From COE1 sp963596435 (GTDB taxonomy: Bacteria; Bacillota; Clostridia; Lachnospirales; Lachnospiraceae), in assembly GCA_963596435.1 (NCBI GenBank), contig CAVBMG010000001.1, positions 107,544 to 171,543 of the forward strand: a DNA stretch of 64,000 bases, in the 5' to 3' direction. Every line of letters begins with the position of its first letter. Positions within the stretch are counted from its first letter, which is position 1. Below the pieces are notes generated by a model, which ran no database searches, was not told where the DNA came from, and worked only from the letters and a program-made list of their open reading frames with translations. Shown here piece after piece: positions 1-9,627 of the stretch. The translations under genes and the position numbers were made by a program.

Positions 1-2
1 TA

Positions 3-836
3 CTACTGGACAGAGTATGTTGGCAACTCCAAATAAAGAGTAAATCCATATTCATTCGTATTATTAGTCCATACATTACCACCAAAATCAGTTACAATAG
101 CCTTTACCTGAGCCAGACCAAGACCGGTACCGAGCAGATGGTTCAGACTCTGATAATTAAGCTGGAATATCTTATCGACATCAGAATCCAGAATTGGTTT
201 ACAGGTATTTCTGAAAATCAACAGCAATCTGTCTGTGCTTTTCAGGGAGAGCCTGATATACAGTGAACCGCCTGTGGGAGTAAATTTCAATATATTATCG
301 AATATATCATCAAGAAGGATACTCATTGCGGCTGTGGAAAGATTAATCTGAGCATCATCCTTTGCAGAATAGGTGAATTGAATCTGTTTATGATTCAAAA
401 TATCTGCCTTTTCATGAAGATAAGTCTGTAGATATTCATTTATCTCATAAGGAATCGAAGTCACAAGTGGACAATCGTAAAAGTGAGAAGAGACTGTATC
501 TTTGTTTTCTGCATTCTGTAACGCTTCTTCAAGCTGTGCCAGTTTTATGGAAAGCTGCTCATTGGTTTCAGTCAGTTCCTGGATTTTAAGAGCCATCTGC
601 ATTTTGTTGAAATCGTCGTCCTCGTTCTGGATAACCGGTATCTCAATAGTTTCGGTATCTGGTTGTACTTGAGACTGTGCCAGCTGCGAAAGCAGAAATG
701 TGAGAGACAAAAGAAGAACACTGACGGCTAAAACATAAATATTCTGTAAGAATAGCCCCAATATACCAATGAAAAAGAAAATGCTATTGCATAAGATAAA
801 TATGTATGAATGAGAAGATGCAGATTTTTTTCCCAT
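3..836 (-). CDS. Membrane-anchored HATPase (sensor kinase-like) protein
   Basis: About 277 aa. The N-terminal quarter holds two hydrophobic segments, followed by a short coiled coil rich in Glu/Gln/Leu, then a GHKL ATPase domain: an N-box around DDIFDNILKF and a G-box GTGLGLAQVK. Such domains bind ATP in histidine kinases. I see no clear DHp phospho-acceptor histidine, so it may be a degenerate kinase or an ATP-binding regulator. The start at 836 is chosen because GCAGGAGGTC lies just upstream; the frame is open to 977, but that extension has no ribosome binding site. It is divergent from the CIS operon and shares the intergenic region, so it may sense a signal for it; this is inference. Confidence 0.7.
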   Translation of the reverse strand: MGKKSASSHSYIFILCNSIFFFIGILGLFLQNIYVLAVSVLLLSLTFLLSQLAQSQVQPDTETIEIPVIQNEDDDFNKMQMALKIQELTETNEQLSIKLAQLEEALQNAENKDTVSSHFYDCPLVTSIPYEINEYLQTYLHEKADILNHKQIQFTYSAKDDAQINLSTAAMSILLDDIFDNILKFTPTGGSLYIRLSLKSTDRLLLIFRNTCKPILDSDVDKIFQLNYQSLNHLLGTGLGLAQVKAIVTDFGGNVWTNNTNEYGFTLYLELPTYSVQ

Positions 837-863
837 AGGAGACCTCCTGCTAATATTATTTGC

Positions 864-891
864 ATAGTATACAAGCATAATTATATAACAA
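864..891 (-). promoter_or_regulatory. Putative promoter of the minus-strand kinase-like gene
   Basis: On the minus strand TTGTTA (886-891) and TACTAT (864-869) are separated by 16 bases, about 28 bases upstream of the chosen start at 836. Moderate match to a sigma-A promoter in very A/T-rich DNA, so chance matches are possible. Confidence 0.4.
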
Positions 892-956
892 ATATACCTG
901 ATTGAAAAGAAGATTATCACAATAATAAGAAAAAATGTAAATATTCGGGGAAAATG

Positions 957-985
957 TTGAAATAGAGAGAAAAACAATGTAAAAT
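957..985 (+). promoter_or_regulatory. Putative promoter of the CIS operon
   Basis: TTGAAA (957-962), a 17-base spacer and TAAAAT (980-985) lie about 48 bases upstream of the first CIS-cluster gene. It fits a vegetative sigma promoter. No clear operator or general-stress type promoter motif was seen. No other convincing promoter or terminator was found until 42634, so this may drive a transcript of about 41 kb. Confidence 0.5.
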
Positions 986-1032
986 AATATCAGTATATTA
1001 TACAATTATGGAAAGAAAATGGAGGGAGAAAC

Positions 1033-2802
1033 GTGAAAAAAATGCAATTGCTTCCTTTTGAAAGGAATCGTTACTATGCTGGGAAAATGCTTACTTCGAC
1101 AGATTTTACAGCAGAACAGCTTTATATGAACAACAAGCGACATTTTATGAACAACGTAATGTACGGAAGCGGAATTGTATGTGGATTAAATGTATTTAGT
1201 CTGGATGATTTATCGATTCTTGTGGAAAGCGGAGTTGCAATTGATGATCTGGGTCAGGAGATAGTGGTTGATTCCTCCATAGTCAGAAAACTATCCGTGA
1301 TTGATGGATATGAAGATTTAAAAAGTGACCGGGCAATCCTTGGAATCCGCTATAAAGAAGAAAAAGTACATCCCGTTTATTGCAGTGAAAAACAGGATAC
1401 AGATGAAGAATACGAATATAATCGGATCGATGAGGGATATGAACTGTTTTTGCAGGATGCACAGACATTGAATGACCCCTTTGCAGGGCGAGACGATTTT
1501 ATCTCAAAGGAAAGAATCCTTGATCATGAAGATTATTTAGCCTATATGGAAATGCCCAGCTCAATTCCAAGAGGAAAAGCTGTAAAAATGCTTCTGAGCG
1601 TGTATAAGAGATCAGACAGAAATAAGAGCCTGACATTCCATACAGTTATGCAACTGCCGGCTTTCAGCGACGAAGAAGGAAAACGCGAACTGGAAATTGA
1701 CATACCGGAAGTGATTTTGCAAAAAGGAGAGATCATTCAGAAAGAATTCTGGCTCAACACAGAATTAACAGATGCAAATGAGACCAGTATAATTGCCAAA
1801 AAAGAAAATACCCAGATAACGATAGATGGATATGATATAGAGATAAATCGTGATATCAGCTTTAAAGTCAGACTTGTAGACTTATCTCCTTATGAATTGT
1901 CAATATGGGAGGTGTCCAAGCCCAGTCTGGAGATAAATAAATTAGCAGCAGGAACTTCTTTTGTACAGCTGGCAGAGATTCAGCTGATTCGTACAGATGT
2001 TGCCTATCTGATAGGAAATATCAAGGAGCAGGGAATCAAGCAGTATATCGTATCTCCGGGAAGAAATACCCAGAGACACAGATATTTGTCTTTCTTTAAG
2101 ACAGTCAGACGGGGAGCAGACCAGCTAGAACTGTCCAATCAGCAGAATGCAGTCAGTGGAACAAAAGATGTGATTACTCCTAATATGATAGCCAGCGGTC
2201 GTGTGGAGATACCACTGGATGTCAGTATGAAAAAGGGGGATATCTGCTATTCGGAAGAAATCATGCATGGACTTGGTAAAGGAAATGTATATGTGGATGT
2301 GGGAGTAGAATACATAGAGGATAATCCATATGCACAACATTCCATGAGAAACACCATATATGGAGATTCTGATTTGTTTGCCAAGGAAGAATGTATGCAG
2401 GTTCAGACTGCTGTAAAAGTAATGAACGATAAGGGAAGCTTTCAGATTGCAGTAAAGCTGCTGGGCGAACAGAACAGTATCGTGCTTCAGCTTAACTGGG
2501 TGGCAATCAAATACTCTGGTGTTAAGGATGCACTGGAATTGCAGGAAGAAGATAACAGATGCATTGTACCGGATACTCCTACAGTCAGATTAAAAGCCAA
2601 AGAAAGCTACTTCTTCAATGTAAGCTTCCAGAACATGAAGCCATGCAGATTGAGCTATGAATTAACAGAAAGCGGAAGCGGAGAGATAGGTCCGGATGGT
2701 ATATATACAGCACCTGCCAAGGAAGGTGTATACGAGATATATATTTATTGTACAGATATGCCTAAGATATCTACTTACGTCTATGCAATCGTAAACAAAT
2801 AA
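1033..2802 (+). CDS. eCIS-associated protein with N-terminal RNRYYAGKMLT motif
   Basis: 589 aa, no signal peptide or membrane segment. The N-terminus carries the RNRYYAGKMLT...YMNNKRHFMNN...GIVCGL pattern, which I recall as a conserved opening in proteins of unknown function that accompany phage-tail-like injection clusters in many phyla. The remainder is beta-rich with an Ig-like C-terminal segment (GEIGPDGIYTAPAKEG), a pattern common in adhesive or structural domains. GGAGGGAGAA precedes the ATG. As first gene of the run it may be a peripheral structural or anchoring component. Family membership comes from remembered motifs; the molecular function is unknown. Confidence 0.6.
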   Translation: MKKMQLLPFERNRYYAGKMLTSTDFTAEQLYMNNKRHFMNNVMYGSGIVCGLNVFSLDDLSILVESGVAIDDLGQEIVVDSSIVRKLSVIDGYEDLKSDRAILGIRYKEEKVHPVYCSEKQDTDEEYEYNRIDEGYELFLQDAQTLNDPFAGRDDFISKERILDHEDYLAYMEMPSSIPRGKAVKMLLSVYKRSDRNKSLTFHTVMQLPAFSDEEGKRELEIDIPEVILQKGEIIQKEFWLNTELTDANETSIIAKKENTQITIDGYDIEINRDISFKVRLVDLSPYELSIWEVSKPSLEINKLAAGTSFVQLAEIQLIRTDVAYLIGNIKEQGIKQYIVSPGRNTQRHRYLSFFKTVRRGADQLELSNQQNAVSGTKDVITPNMIASGRVEIPLDVSMKKGDICYSEEIMHGLGKGNVYVDVGVEYIEDNPYAQHSMRNTIYGDSDLFAKEECMQVQTAVKVMNDKGSFQIAVKLLGEQNSIVLQLNWVAIKYSGVKDALELQEEDNRCIVPDTPTVRLKAKESYFFNVSFQNMKPCRLSYELTESGSGEIGPDGIYTAPAKEGVYEIYIYCTDMPKISTYVYAIVNK

Positions 2803-2815
2803 ACAGAGGAATACT

Positions 2816-3667
2816 ATGATTGTAAATACCGGGAAAAAGCAATATGAAATAATACAGGATGTTTATCTTGGCTCGACAAATGATGTATATGTATGCCGGG
2901 AAGTGAATAATCCAAACAAAGAGTATAAAACTTTATGGATGATAAAAGACAGAAATACAGCAAAAAAAATTTTGCAGGAATTTGATATGTGTAAGCAGTC
3001 AAAGAACAGCATATATTCGGATTGCTTTGCTGTCAGGGACAACCTGTGCTTTACATTCCCGTACAGTCAGGAGAGACCACTGAGAAAGTTCTATGTCAGT
3101 ACATTGCAGAAAGACATTTGTTCCAGACAGCAGATATGGATGGAGCTGATAACGAAATGTATGACCAGTACATTGCCGGATACAGTTCTGAAAATGCTTT
3201 TCCAACAGAATCAGATTGAGCTTTCAGAGGATGGTTCGATATATTTTAACTATGCTTTGGACTTGTCACAGTATTCTGATACAGATGATAAAATACCAAG
3301 TGTAATTTTATGCGCCAGAGAAATCATAAAGCTGATTCAGCTGGAGGACTCCTATCAGGACAGAGAGATTCTGCGGCTGATAGAGCATAAGCTGCAAAGA
3401 AATGAATATTTACAGTATATTGAGTTGTATAAAGATATGAAGATACTGACCCGCCCCAGGGATAAGGAGAATCGCAGAGAAGCCATCCGAAACTGGTGCA
3501 GCAGTAAGAAAGATACTTTTTTCCACATTTTGTCGGGAATAGCTATCGCAATGGTCATAATTATTTTGTTCCTTTTAATTATGAGACTTATATTTGGAGA
3601 TTTTGCTTTGTTTCGGCTATTCAGTGGACCGATAGTACAGATTGGAACGGAGTCGTTGCTACAGTAG
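2816..3667 (+). CDS. Single-pass membrane protein with pseudokinase-like domain
   Basis: 283 aa. The first ~225 residues resemble a degenerate protein kinase fold: a loop GSTNDVYVCR where a P-loop would be, a Lys in WMIKD, and a hairpin NQIELSEDGSIYFNYALDLS resembling the catalytic/metal-loop region but lacking HRD and DFG residues. A membrane segment follows (about 238-262) with a short outside tail. The layout recalls EssB/YukC pseudokinase-plus-TM proteins of type VII secretion, though I cannot show homology. AGAGGA precedes the ATG. It probably faces the cytoplasm and could dock the CIS baseplate or relay a signal. Function is inferred; the call is structural only. Confidence 0.5.
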   Translation: MIVNTGKKQYEIIQDVYLGSTNDVYVCREVNNPNKEYKTLWMIKDRNTAKKILQEFDMCKQSKNSIYSDCFAVRDNLCFTFPYSQERPLRKFYVSTLQKDICSRQQIWMELITKCMTSTLPDTVLKMLFQQNQIELSEDGSIYFNYALDLSQYSDTDDKIPSVILCAREIIKLIQLEDSYQDREILRLIEHKLQRNEYLQYIELYKDMKILTRPRDKENRREAIRNWCSSKKDTFFHILSGIAIAMVIIILFLLIMRLIFGDFALFRLFSGPIVQIGTESLLQ

Positions 3668-3683
3668 TGACAGGGAGTATGAC

Positions 3684-6314
3684 ATGAAACGTATTTTGAT
3701 TAGATTCTTGATTATAGTTGCATATATTTCTATCGGTATTATGTGCGTACGTAATATGATGCCGGATGATAGAATACTGTCAAATAACTTTTCTGTGAAT
3801 GAAGACGGTCAGGCTCTGATTCTGGAACAGGGTATAACGGATCTGTGGATTCATCAGGTAAATCAGGAGGGTGAAGTCACCGGACTGGACTTATGTAGAA
3901 AAGCTGCCAGAGAAGTGCAGACCATGAGTTACTATCATAACAATACCATGCAGATTCTCCAGATGTGGTATCAGGATGGCATGCAGTATCTTGCTGTATA
4001 TGGAAATGACGGGCAGCATAAGCATTTTACAAAAATATGGGAGCAGGGCATTACAGAGGATGTTAATATTACGGATTTTACAGTATCGGATGATGAAATC
4101 GTAATATTAGGTGTGGAACAAAAAACAGAAAAAATCGTATGCTATACAATCAGGAAAGACCAGACACAGAAGCAGGATTATATCATAGATACGCTTCCTA
4201 TCGCAGCATACTATGGCAATGAAGGTATCTATATCGTGACCAGTGACCGTGAAGTAGTATATCTCACTATGGACGGACTCAATCAGCAGCCGGTTCAGGA
4301 TAATCTGCTATATTTCAAGACGGACGCAAACGGATATTTCTATCAGAAGGTAGGTTCTGATTCGTTAATCTATCAGCAGTACGACAATCTTATCACGTAT
4401 ACATATACAGATATTCAGGATGTGGAAGGTATTGGATATTATGAACCCAATACTGCGCTGGTAACGGTATCTACAAGAGAAGGCGCTCTTGTATTTTCAT
4501 TTTTCCAGAATGAAACAGACAGATGCGAGGTTACAGAATTTCTCAGCAATTATTCCATGTATTTCTATAAAGTAGTACCGATGCTTCTGATGTATACACT
4601 TGTATTCATCATACTGATCGCACTTTGCAGTATTTTTTACCATTTTCTTATGGAGAAAAAGAGACTGGTGTTACAGACACTTGGAATTGTATTAATCAGT
4701 AGTATTATATGGGCAGCTGTATTACTTATCTGTGTATATAGTATGCAGCAGAAGCGCAGATTGGATGACTGTACTTTTTATGCAAATACCTGCGTTAAGA
4801 TACAGAGAGAGAATCTCATGGATGCCCTGTCAAAACAACAGCTGTCGTATGATAATTTCAGAAATGAGAAAATCCGTCAGATAGCAGAAGAAATCCTGTC
4901 TGATAATACACTGAAAGACACCTGGCATAAATTATTTGCAAGAACGGAAATGATATATGGTATAGATGATATCAGAATTGCGTATTCAGGAGAAACACCA
5001 TATGGAACCAAAGCAGAATCCGTATATTCAAATGAAGTAATAGAACATTTGAAACAGTGTAATGAGACAAATGAAGAACAGGAATTTGTTGCCTTATACC
5101 GTGGTATGAGATATGTTTTCCACATGGTGCCGGTAGGAAATGAGAACAAGCAGCTATGTCTGATGATCAGGATTCCACTGAGTGGAATGCAGGAGAACAA
5201 TGAAGATTTTTATCCTTTCCTGATTGGAGTAACAGCAGCGTGGATCATAATTATGTGTATTCTGCTTATCTTTTTACAGAACAGATGGCAGACAATTACA
5301 CTGCTGATTTCCCAAATGGACAAGATATCCAAAGGAGATTACCGGCTTGATGACAGGAAAATCCCTGATAATGAAATCGGAGATATCTGGAAATCCATGG
5401 AGAGAATGTGCAAGAATCTACAGATGTACAGATATAAGAATGACGGAGTGCTGGATTATATTTATCAATTTGCTCCCAGCCGTTTTGAAACACTGTTTCA
5501 GAAGAAAGAGCTTCAGAATGTGGAAATCGGGGAAACCGTACAGTTATCCGCATCTATTGCCACAATCTCTATTGTCGATAAGGATAATCTGTTAAGCGGG
5601 AAAGTGCAGAGACAGTACATTCAGTATGTGAATCAGCTAATGGAAATCCTTTTTAAACAGGAAGGAGCACAAAAGGCTGTATTTCTGGAAGGGGGAAACA
5701 ATCTTGAAAATGTAAAGGCTGTATTCCCGGAAGGCGAAGGCACTTGCGATGACTGCTACGAATATGCGGTTGGATGTATGGAGTCATTGCTGGCACAGCC
5801 GGAGAAAAGATATGATACGAATCCATTCATACTGTTACATTCCTCTGAATTCCTGTGTGGACTGGCAGGTGGTTGTGGACAGGCGTATCCGTTTGTAGTA
5901 TCCATGGAGCTTGAAATACTGAACAGTTATGCAGATGATTTTAGAAAAAACGGTGTCAGAATGGTGCTTACCCAACAGACAATAGACCGGATGGATAAGC
6001 AGATCAATACACGATACATCGGATATATTTCAGAGGATGACAGAAAAGAGACATTTAAAATATACGAGGTACTTGACTGTTGTCCATTAAGTGAGAAATC
6101 AGCCAAGTTAAGAGGAAAAGACGAATTTGAAAAGGCATTGAAGCTGTTTTACCAGTGTGATTATTATCTGGCGCGCAGCAAATTCTCTGAGATTATCAAG
6201 GAATGCCCGGAAGATGGTATTGCAAGATGGTATATATTTGCATGTGAAGCACTGTTTAACCAGGATGATTACCAGAATGCAAAACATGCGTTGTTTTCTC
6301 ACCATGAAAGCTGA
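3684..6314 (+). CDS. Multi-pass receptor with HAMP, cyclase-like and TPR domains
   Basis: 876 aa. An N-terminal membrane anchor is followed by a ~280-residue beta-rich, probably external domain, two membrane helices (about 298-352), a second external domain, a fourth helix (about 509-532), a HAMP-like linker (SKGDYRLDDRKIPDNEIGDI), a region resembling a class III nucleotide cyclase (about 610-790), and a C-terminal TPR-like segment (DEFEKALKLFYQCDYYLARS). The cyclase-like domain lacks the usual metal-binding Asp pair: its first strand reads SASIATISIVDKDN. It is therefore probably a catalytically dead signalling or assembly module. The start at 3684 has GGGAGT upstream; the frame opens at 3642 inside the previous gene without a ribosome binding site. 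Confidence 0.6.
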   Translation: MKRILIRFLIIVAYISIGIMCVRNMMPDDRILSNNFSVNEDGQALILEQGITDLWIHQVNQEGEVTGLDLCRKAAREVQTMSYYHNNTMQILQMWYQDGMQYLAVYGNDGQHKHFTKIWEQGITEDVNITDFTVSDDEIVILGVEQKTEKIVCYTIRKDQTQKQDYIIDTLPIAAYYGNEGIYIVTSDREVVYLTMDGLNQQPVQDNLLYFKTDANGYFYQKVGSDSLIYQQYDNLITYTYTDIQDVEGIGYYEPNTALVTVSTREGALVFSFFQNETDRCEVTEFLSNYSMYFYKVVPMLLMYTLVFIILIALCSIFYHFLMEKKRLVLQTLGIVLISSIIWAAVLLICVYSMQQKRRLDDCTFYANTCVKIQRENLMDALSKQQLSYDNFRNEKIRQIAEEILSDNTLKDTWHKLFARTEMIYGIDDIRIAYSGETPYGTKAESVYSNEVIEHLKQCNETNEEQEFVALYRGMRYVFHMVPVGNENKQLCLMIRIPLSGMQENNEDFYPFLIGVTAAWIIIMCILLIFLQNRWQTITLLISQMDKISKGDYRLDDRKIPDNEIGDIWKSMERMCKNLQMYRYKNDGVLDYIYQFAPSRFETLFQKKELQNVEIGETVQLSASIATISIVDKDNLLSGKVQRQYIQYVNQLMEILFKQEGAQKAVFLEGGNNLENVKAVFPEGEGTCDDCYEYAVGCMESLLAQPEKRYDTNPFILLHSSEFLCGLAGGCGQAYPFVVSMELEILNSYADDFRKNGVRMVLTQQTIDRMDKQINTRYIGYISEDDRKETFKIYEVLDCCPLSEKSAKLRGKDEFEKALKLFYQCDYYLARSKFSEIIKECPEDGIARWYIFACEALFNQDDYQNAKHALFSHHES

Positions 6315-6328
6315 AAGGAGGGCTGGTC

Positions 6329-7543
6329 ATGAATTTATTTCAAATCATGTGGACCTCCATAAAGGCGAAGATCAATCCCATTTTAACAAAAGTCAAGCTG
6401 TGGCTTACACCCAGTTATATTAAGAATAGATTACTGGTTCAGATCAGGACTTTTTTCTTAAAGCTGTTCAATGTCAGACCATCAGATGAATCAGATTATT
6501 ATTCCTGCTTTGGATGGCTGGTCAGCAAGAAGCTTGCTTTTGCAATTGCTGTGGTGGTATGTGTGGCGGGAGGCTGTTTCCTGATAAATGTCATACCATC
6601 GGGAGGACATACGGATAATCCATATAAAACATATAAATATAATTCCATTCCATTGAAAATGGTCAATGGAAAAGTACAGATTCTGGGAAAATCAGGATAT
6701 GTGGCATATGTTGGAGATTTCGCAGATGGACAGGTTAAGGGAAATGGTACACTGTATGATCCCAAAGGCAACCTGGTGTATGTCGGTGAATTCGATGTCA
6801 ATGCATATAACGGAGAGGGCACTACTTATTATAGTAATGATATAAAACAATACGAAGGACATTTCCGTGATAACCTGTATGAAGGTGAAGGAAAGCTGTA
6901 TAGGGAGAACGGCACTCTGGAATATGAAGGTGAATTCAGCCAGGGCAGCCGAAGTGGAAACGGCACGTTATATAACAGTGCAGGAGAGCCAGCCTATACC
7001 GGCAATTTTAACAAGGACAAAGTACTATATCAGGAGCTGCTTGGAAAAAATACAGAGCAGATATCACAGATGTATACCGGTAAATGGAATATCTATGAAA
7101 GTGATGCTGCGTACTGTGTGTCCTTACATGATATTCATACCGTTTATTATGCACAGAACAATGGTACAAGTCTGGAAGATACACTGACAGTTCAAGCTGT
7201 ATATGTGCTGGAGGCAGGTGCTATGCTGAATGGCAGCTGGTGTACGACGATTCCTGATGTACGCACAGCTCTGGGAGCGCCTATATATGAAGGAAATACA
7301 TATCTTACTGAACAGGATCAGATATCACTTAATGTATTATGTGAAGAATTTGGCAAAGATGCATTGTATGGCAAGGCAGAATTGACGCAGTCAGAAGTCT
7401 TCGATGAAGTAACAAGCATTACAGCTTTTGACAGAGAATATCAGGCATATATATACGTGTTCGAGACGGATGATGTGATATATACATTCTTCTGCAAGGA
7501 TAAGGATACGACATTTGACTTTTATATGATAGAAATGAAGTAA
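6329..7543 (+). CDS. Membrane-anchored MORN-repeat protein
   Basis: 404 aa. A membrane segment lies around residues 68-90 (FAIAVVVCVAGGCFLINVI). It is followed by at least five MORN-type repeats, for example YVGEFDVNAYNGEGTTYYSN and YEGEFSQGSRSGNGTLYNSA, and a C-terminal domain with no recognised family. MORN repeats form beta-hairpin ribbons that bind proteins or lipids. AAAGGAGGG precedes the ATG. The topology suggests that the repeats are outside the membrane, next to the TolC-like and coiled-coil proteins encoded downstream, consistent with an envelope scaffold for the injection machine. The repeat identification is firm; the role is inference. Confidence 0.75.
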   Translation: MNLFQIMWTSIKAKINPILTKVKLWLTPSYIKNRLLVQIRTFFLKLFNVRPSDESDYYSCFGWLVSKKLAFAIAVVVCVAGGCFLINVIPSGGHTDNPYKTYKYNSIPLKMVNGKVQILGKSGYVAYVGDFADGQVKGNGTLYDPKGNLVYVGEFDVNAYNGEGTTYYSNDIKQYEGHFRDNLYEGEGKLYRENGTLEYEGEFSQGSRSGNGTLYNSAGEPAYTGNFNKDKVLYQELLGKNTEQISQMYTGKWNIYESDAAYCVSLHDIHTVYYAQNNGTSLEDTLTVQAVYVLEAGAMLNGSWCTTIPDVRTALGAPIYEGNTYLTEQDQISLNVLCEEFGKDALYGKAELTQSEVFDEVTSITAFDREYQAYIYVFETDDVIYTFFCKDKDTTFDFYMIEMK

Positions 7544-7562
7544 TGCAAAGGAGGGGAAGTAC

Positions 7563-9602
7563 ATGACAAAGAAAATAAAGAAATGTATCGTTACTGTACT
7601 TCTTACATCCCTGATTACATGCACGGTGGTTACACAGGAAAATATGGTTGTACAGGCAGCAGATAAGACACTGTCTCTTCAACAGGCACAGAAGGTAGCA
7701 ATCGCAAAATCCTCCAAGAGAGTTAAAATACTCAATAAGATAGAATTACAGGAGATTAAATATTCAGCTGCAGTGAAATCCATACAGATGAAGAAGAAAA
7801 ATATGTCTACGTTTCGATGGACACCGCTTCTGTCGTTTAAGTTCCCGGAGCAGCCTACACTTGCGGATGAATATGAATGGCAGTATAAGCCGCTTCAGAT
7901 TACAAGTACAATATCCTCATTACAGCATCAGCTTCTGGATGACCAGCTGGAAACGAAAGAATCGGTATCCAACTTATATGTCCAGATATATATCAATCAG
8001 GAGAAAATCGCATTCCTGGAAGAAAACCTGGAACAGGCACAGACAACACTGACCAGGAATCAGGCAAGACTTGCAGTAGGAGAAGCAACCCAGTCGGATA
8101 TTGATAAATTACAGCAGAGCATTGACCGGCTGACAACAGATATTTCTTTGCAGAAAAGGTCTTTTGAAACAAATAAAAGTAAATTATCCAAGTTGATAAA
8201 TCAGGATGTGACAACGGGATATACATTCCAGAATCCGTTGCAGCAGGCAGATATTCCCAGAAATATACTGGATAATCTCATCCAGTATACGCTGGACAAT
8301 GACCAGTCATATTATGAAGCCAAGATGGATACCAGACTGGCGTATACAGGAATGAACATGATGGAAAGCATGATGCGCAGCCAATATGGAAATAAAATGA
8401 ACAACATTATGCCTTTTATCAATCAGATCAAAGCCGGGGACAGCGTGGACAGTGGAGCTTTCAAAAATGCTTACAAGCAGATGCTTGACAATGTAGATGC
8501 ACCCTGGAATGGAACAAAAAAAATCCTTTTTATCCGTATTAAGAAGGAATGGTTCAAAGGAGCTGTAGATGGTTCCAGATATGTAGAGGATGACCCCTAT
8601 GCATTGTATACAGGCGCTTTGGAATATATGGATGCATTGAAAGAACAGAATTCTTTACAGGATGAATTGACCAATAGTGTGAAATCGGGTTTTGAGACGC
8701 TAAAGACTGCTCAGATTGCATATAATGACGCCCAGAAAAGCTGCGATATATTAGAACAGGAAGTTGAGAAGAATACCAGGCTGAATCTACTGGGCAAGGT
8801 AAGCTATGAAGAATTGAGTGATTTGCAGGAAGAATACAGAAATCAGGAATCTGAGACACTGGATCTGCTTGCTGAATATACACAGCTGTTATATTCCTAT
8901 GACAGGCTGACATGTGGAGGAATCACAGCATATCTTGAGGGTACGGATGTAGATATGAAAGCCGCACAGGGAGGCAACAGCTTTATCGCTAAGGAGTTGG
9001 AAGGCAAAGCCTATTACTATATTAATTACAGAGTGGAAGACAACATTTTTGTGATGGGAGTGAGCATCCCCGATAATTATTCACTGGATATTACAGATTA
9101 TGCACTCTATGTCAATGATATGCAGATAGGAGATGTTACACCGATTGACGAAGAACTGGAGCATCTGGCACTTGATCTGGATCAGGTCGATAAGGCACAG
9201 ATATTTCTGTATGACGGACAGGAGCTGGTGGATGTGCGAGAGATAGATTCTTCTGTTAATCAGGCAGAGCTTCCCATAAATGGAGGATATACGTTAGAAC
9301 ATAAGGAGAGTGTACAGACAGTTGCTACCTATATCTACACGTTACAGAAGACTACGAATACAGTCAGCATGAAAATTACCCCTAAGGATTCAGAACAAAT
9401 AGCATATTACAGATTGACAGATACGGATGGAAATGCAGTTAATGGGGATGAATTGATTCCAATTGATGAAGAATTTACATACCTGTCATTACTGGTAGGA
9501 GATTTGTCTGGATTGAATATTATATTTTATGATTCACAGGAACAGGAACTGTATCAGGGCATGTTCAACACAGGAAGTTCATCTATTACAATAATAGAAT
9601 AA
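7563..9602 (+). CDS. Exported TolC-like coiled-coil protein
   Basis: 679 aa. An N-terminal signal peptide ends near AADKTLSL. The first ~450 residues resemble an outer membrane efflux (TolC) fold: LSLQQAQKVAIAKSS at the start, paired long helices, and the motif ARLAVGEATQSDIDKLQQSI, which matches the typical RxxxGxxTxxDvxxAq signature. A second helical pair includes NLLGKVSYEELSDLQEEYRN. The C-terminal ~200 residues are beta-rich. The organism appears Gram-positive, so an outer membrane channel is unexpected; the protein may instead span the wall as a helical bundle. AAAGGAGGGG precedes the start. Confidence 0.65.
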   Translation: MTKKIKKCIVTVLLTSLITCTVVTQENMVVQAADKTLSLQQAQKVAIAKSSKRVKILNKIELQEIKYSAAVKSIQMKKKNMSTFRWTPLLSFKFPEQPTLADEYEWQYKPLQITSTISSLQHQLLDDQLETKESVSNLYVQIYINQEKIAFLEENLEQAQTTLTRNQARLAVGEATQSDIDKLQQSIDRLTTDISLQKRSFETNKSKLSKLINQDVTTGYTFQNPLQQADIPRNILDNLIQYTLDNDQSYYEAKMDTRLAYTGMNMMESMMRSQYGNKMNNIMPFINQIKAGDSVDSGAFKNAYKQMLDNVDAPWNGTKKILFIRIKKEWFKGAVDGSRYVEDDPYALYTGALEYMDALKEQNSLQDELTNSVKSGFETLKTAQIAYNDAQKSCDILEQEVEKNTRLNLLGKVSYEELSDLQEEYRNQESETLDLLAEYTQLLYSYDRLTCGGITAYLEGTDVDMKAAQGGNSFIAKELEGKAYYYINYRVEDNIFVMGVSIPDNYSLDITDYALYVNDMQIGDVTPIDEELEHLALDLDQVDKAQIFLYDGQELVDVREIDSSVNQAELPINGGYTLEHKESVQTVATYIYTLQKTTNTVSMKITPKDSEQIAYYRLTDTDGNAVNGDELIPIDEEFTYLSLLVGDLSGLNIIFYDSQEQELYQGMFNTGSSSITIIE

Positions 9603-9627
9603 TCACGTAGAAAGGAGGAATTCGCAT

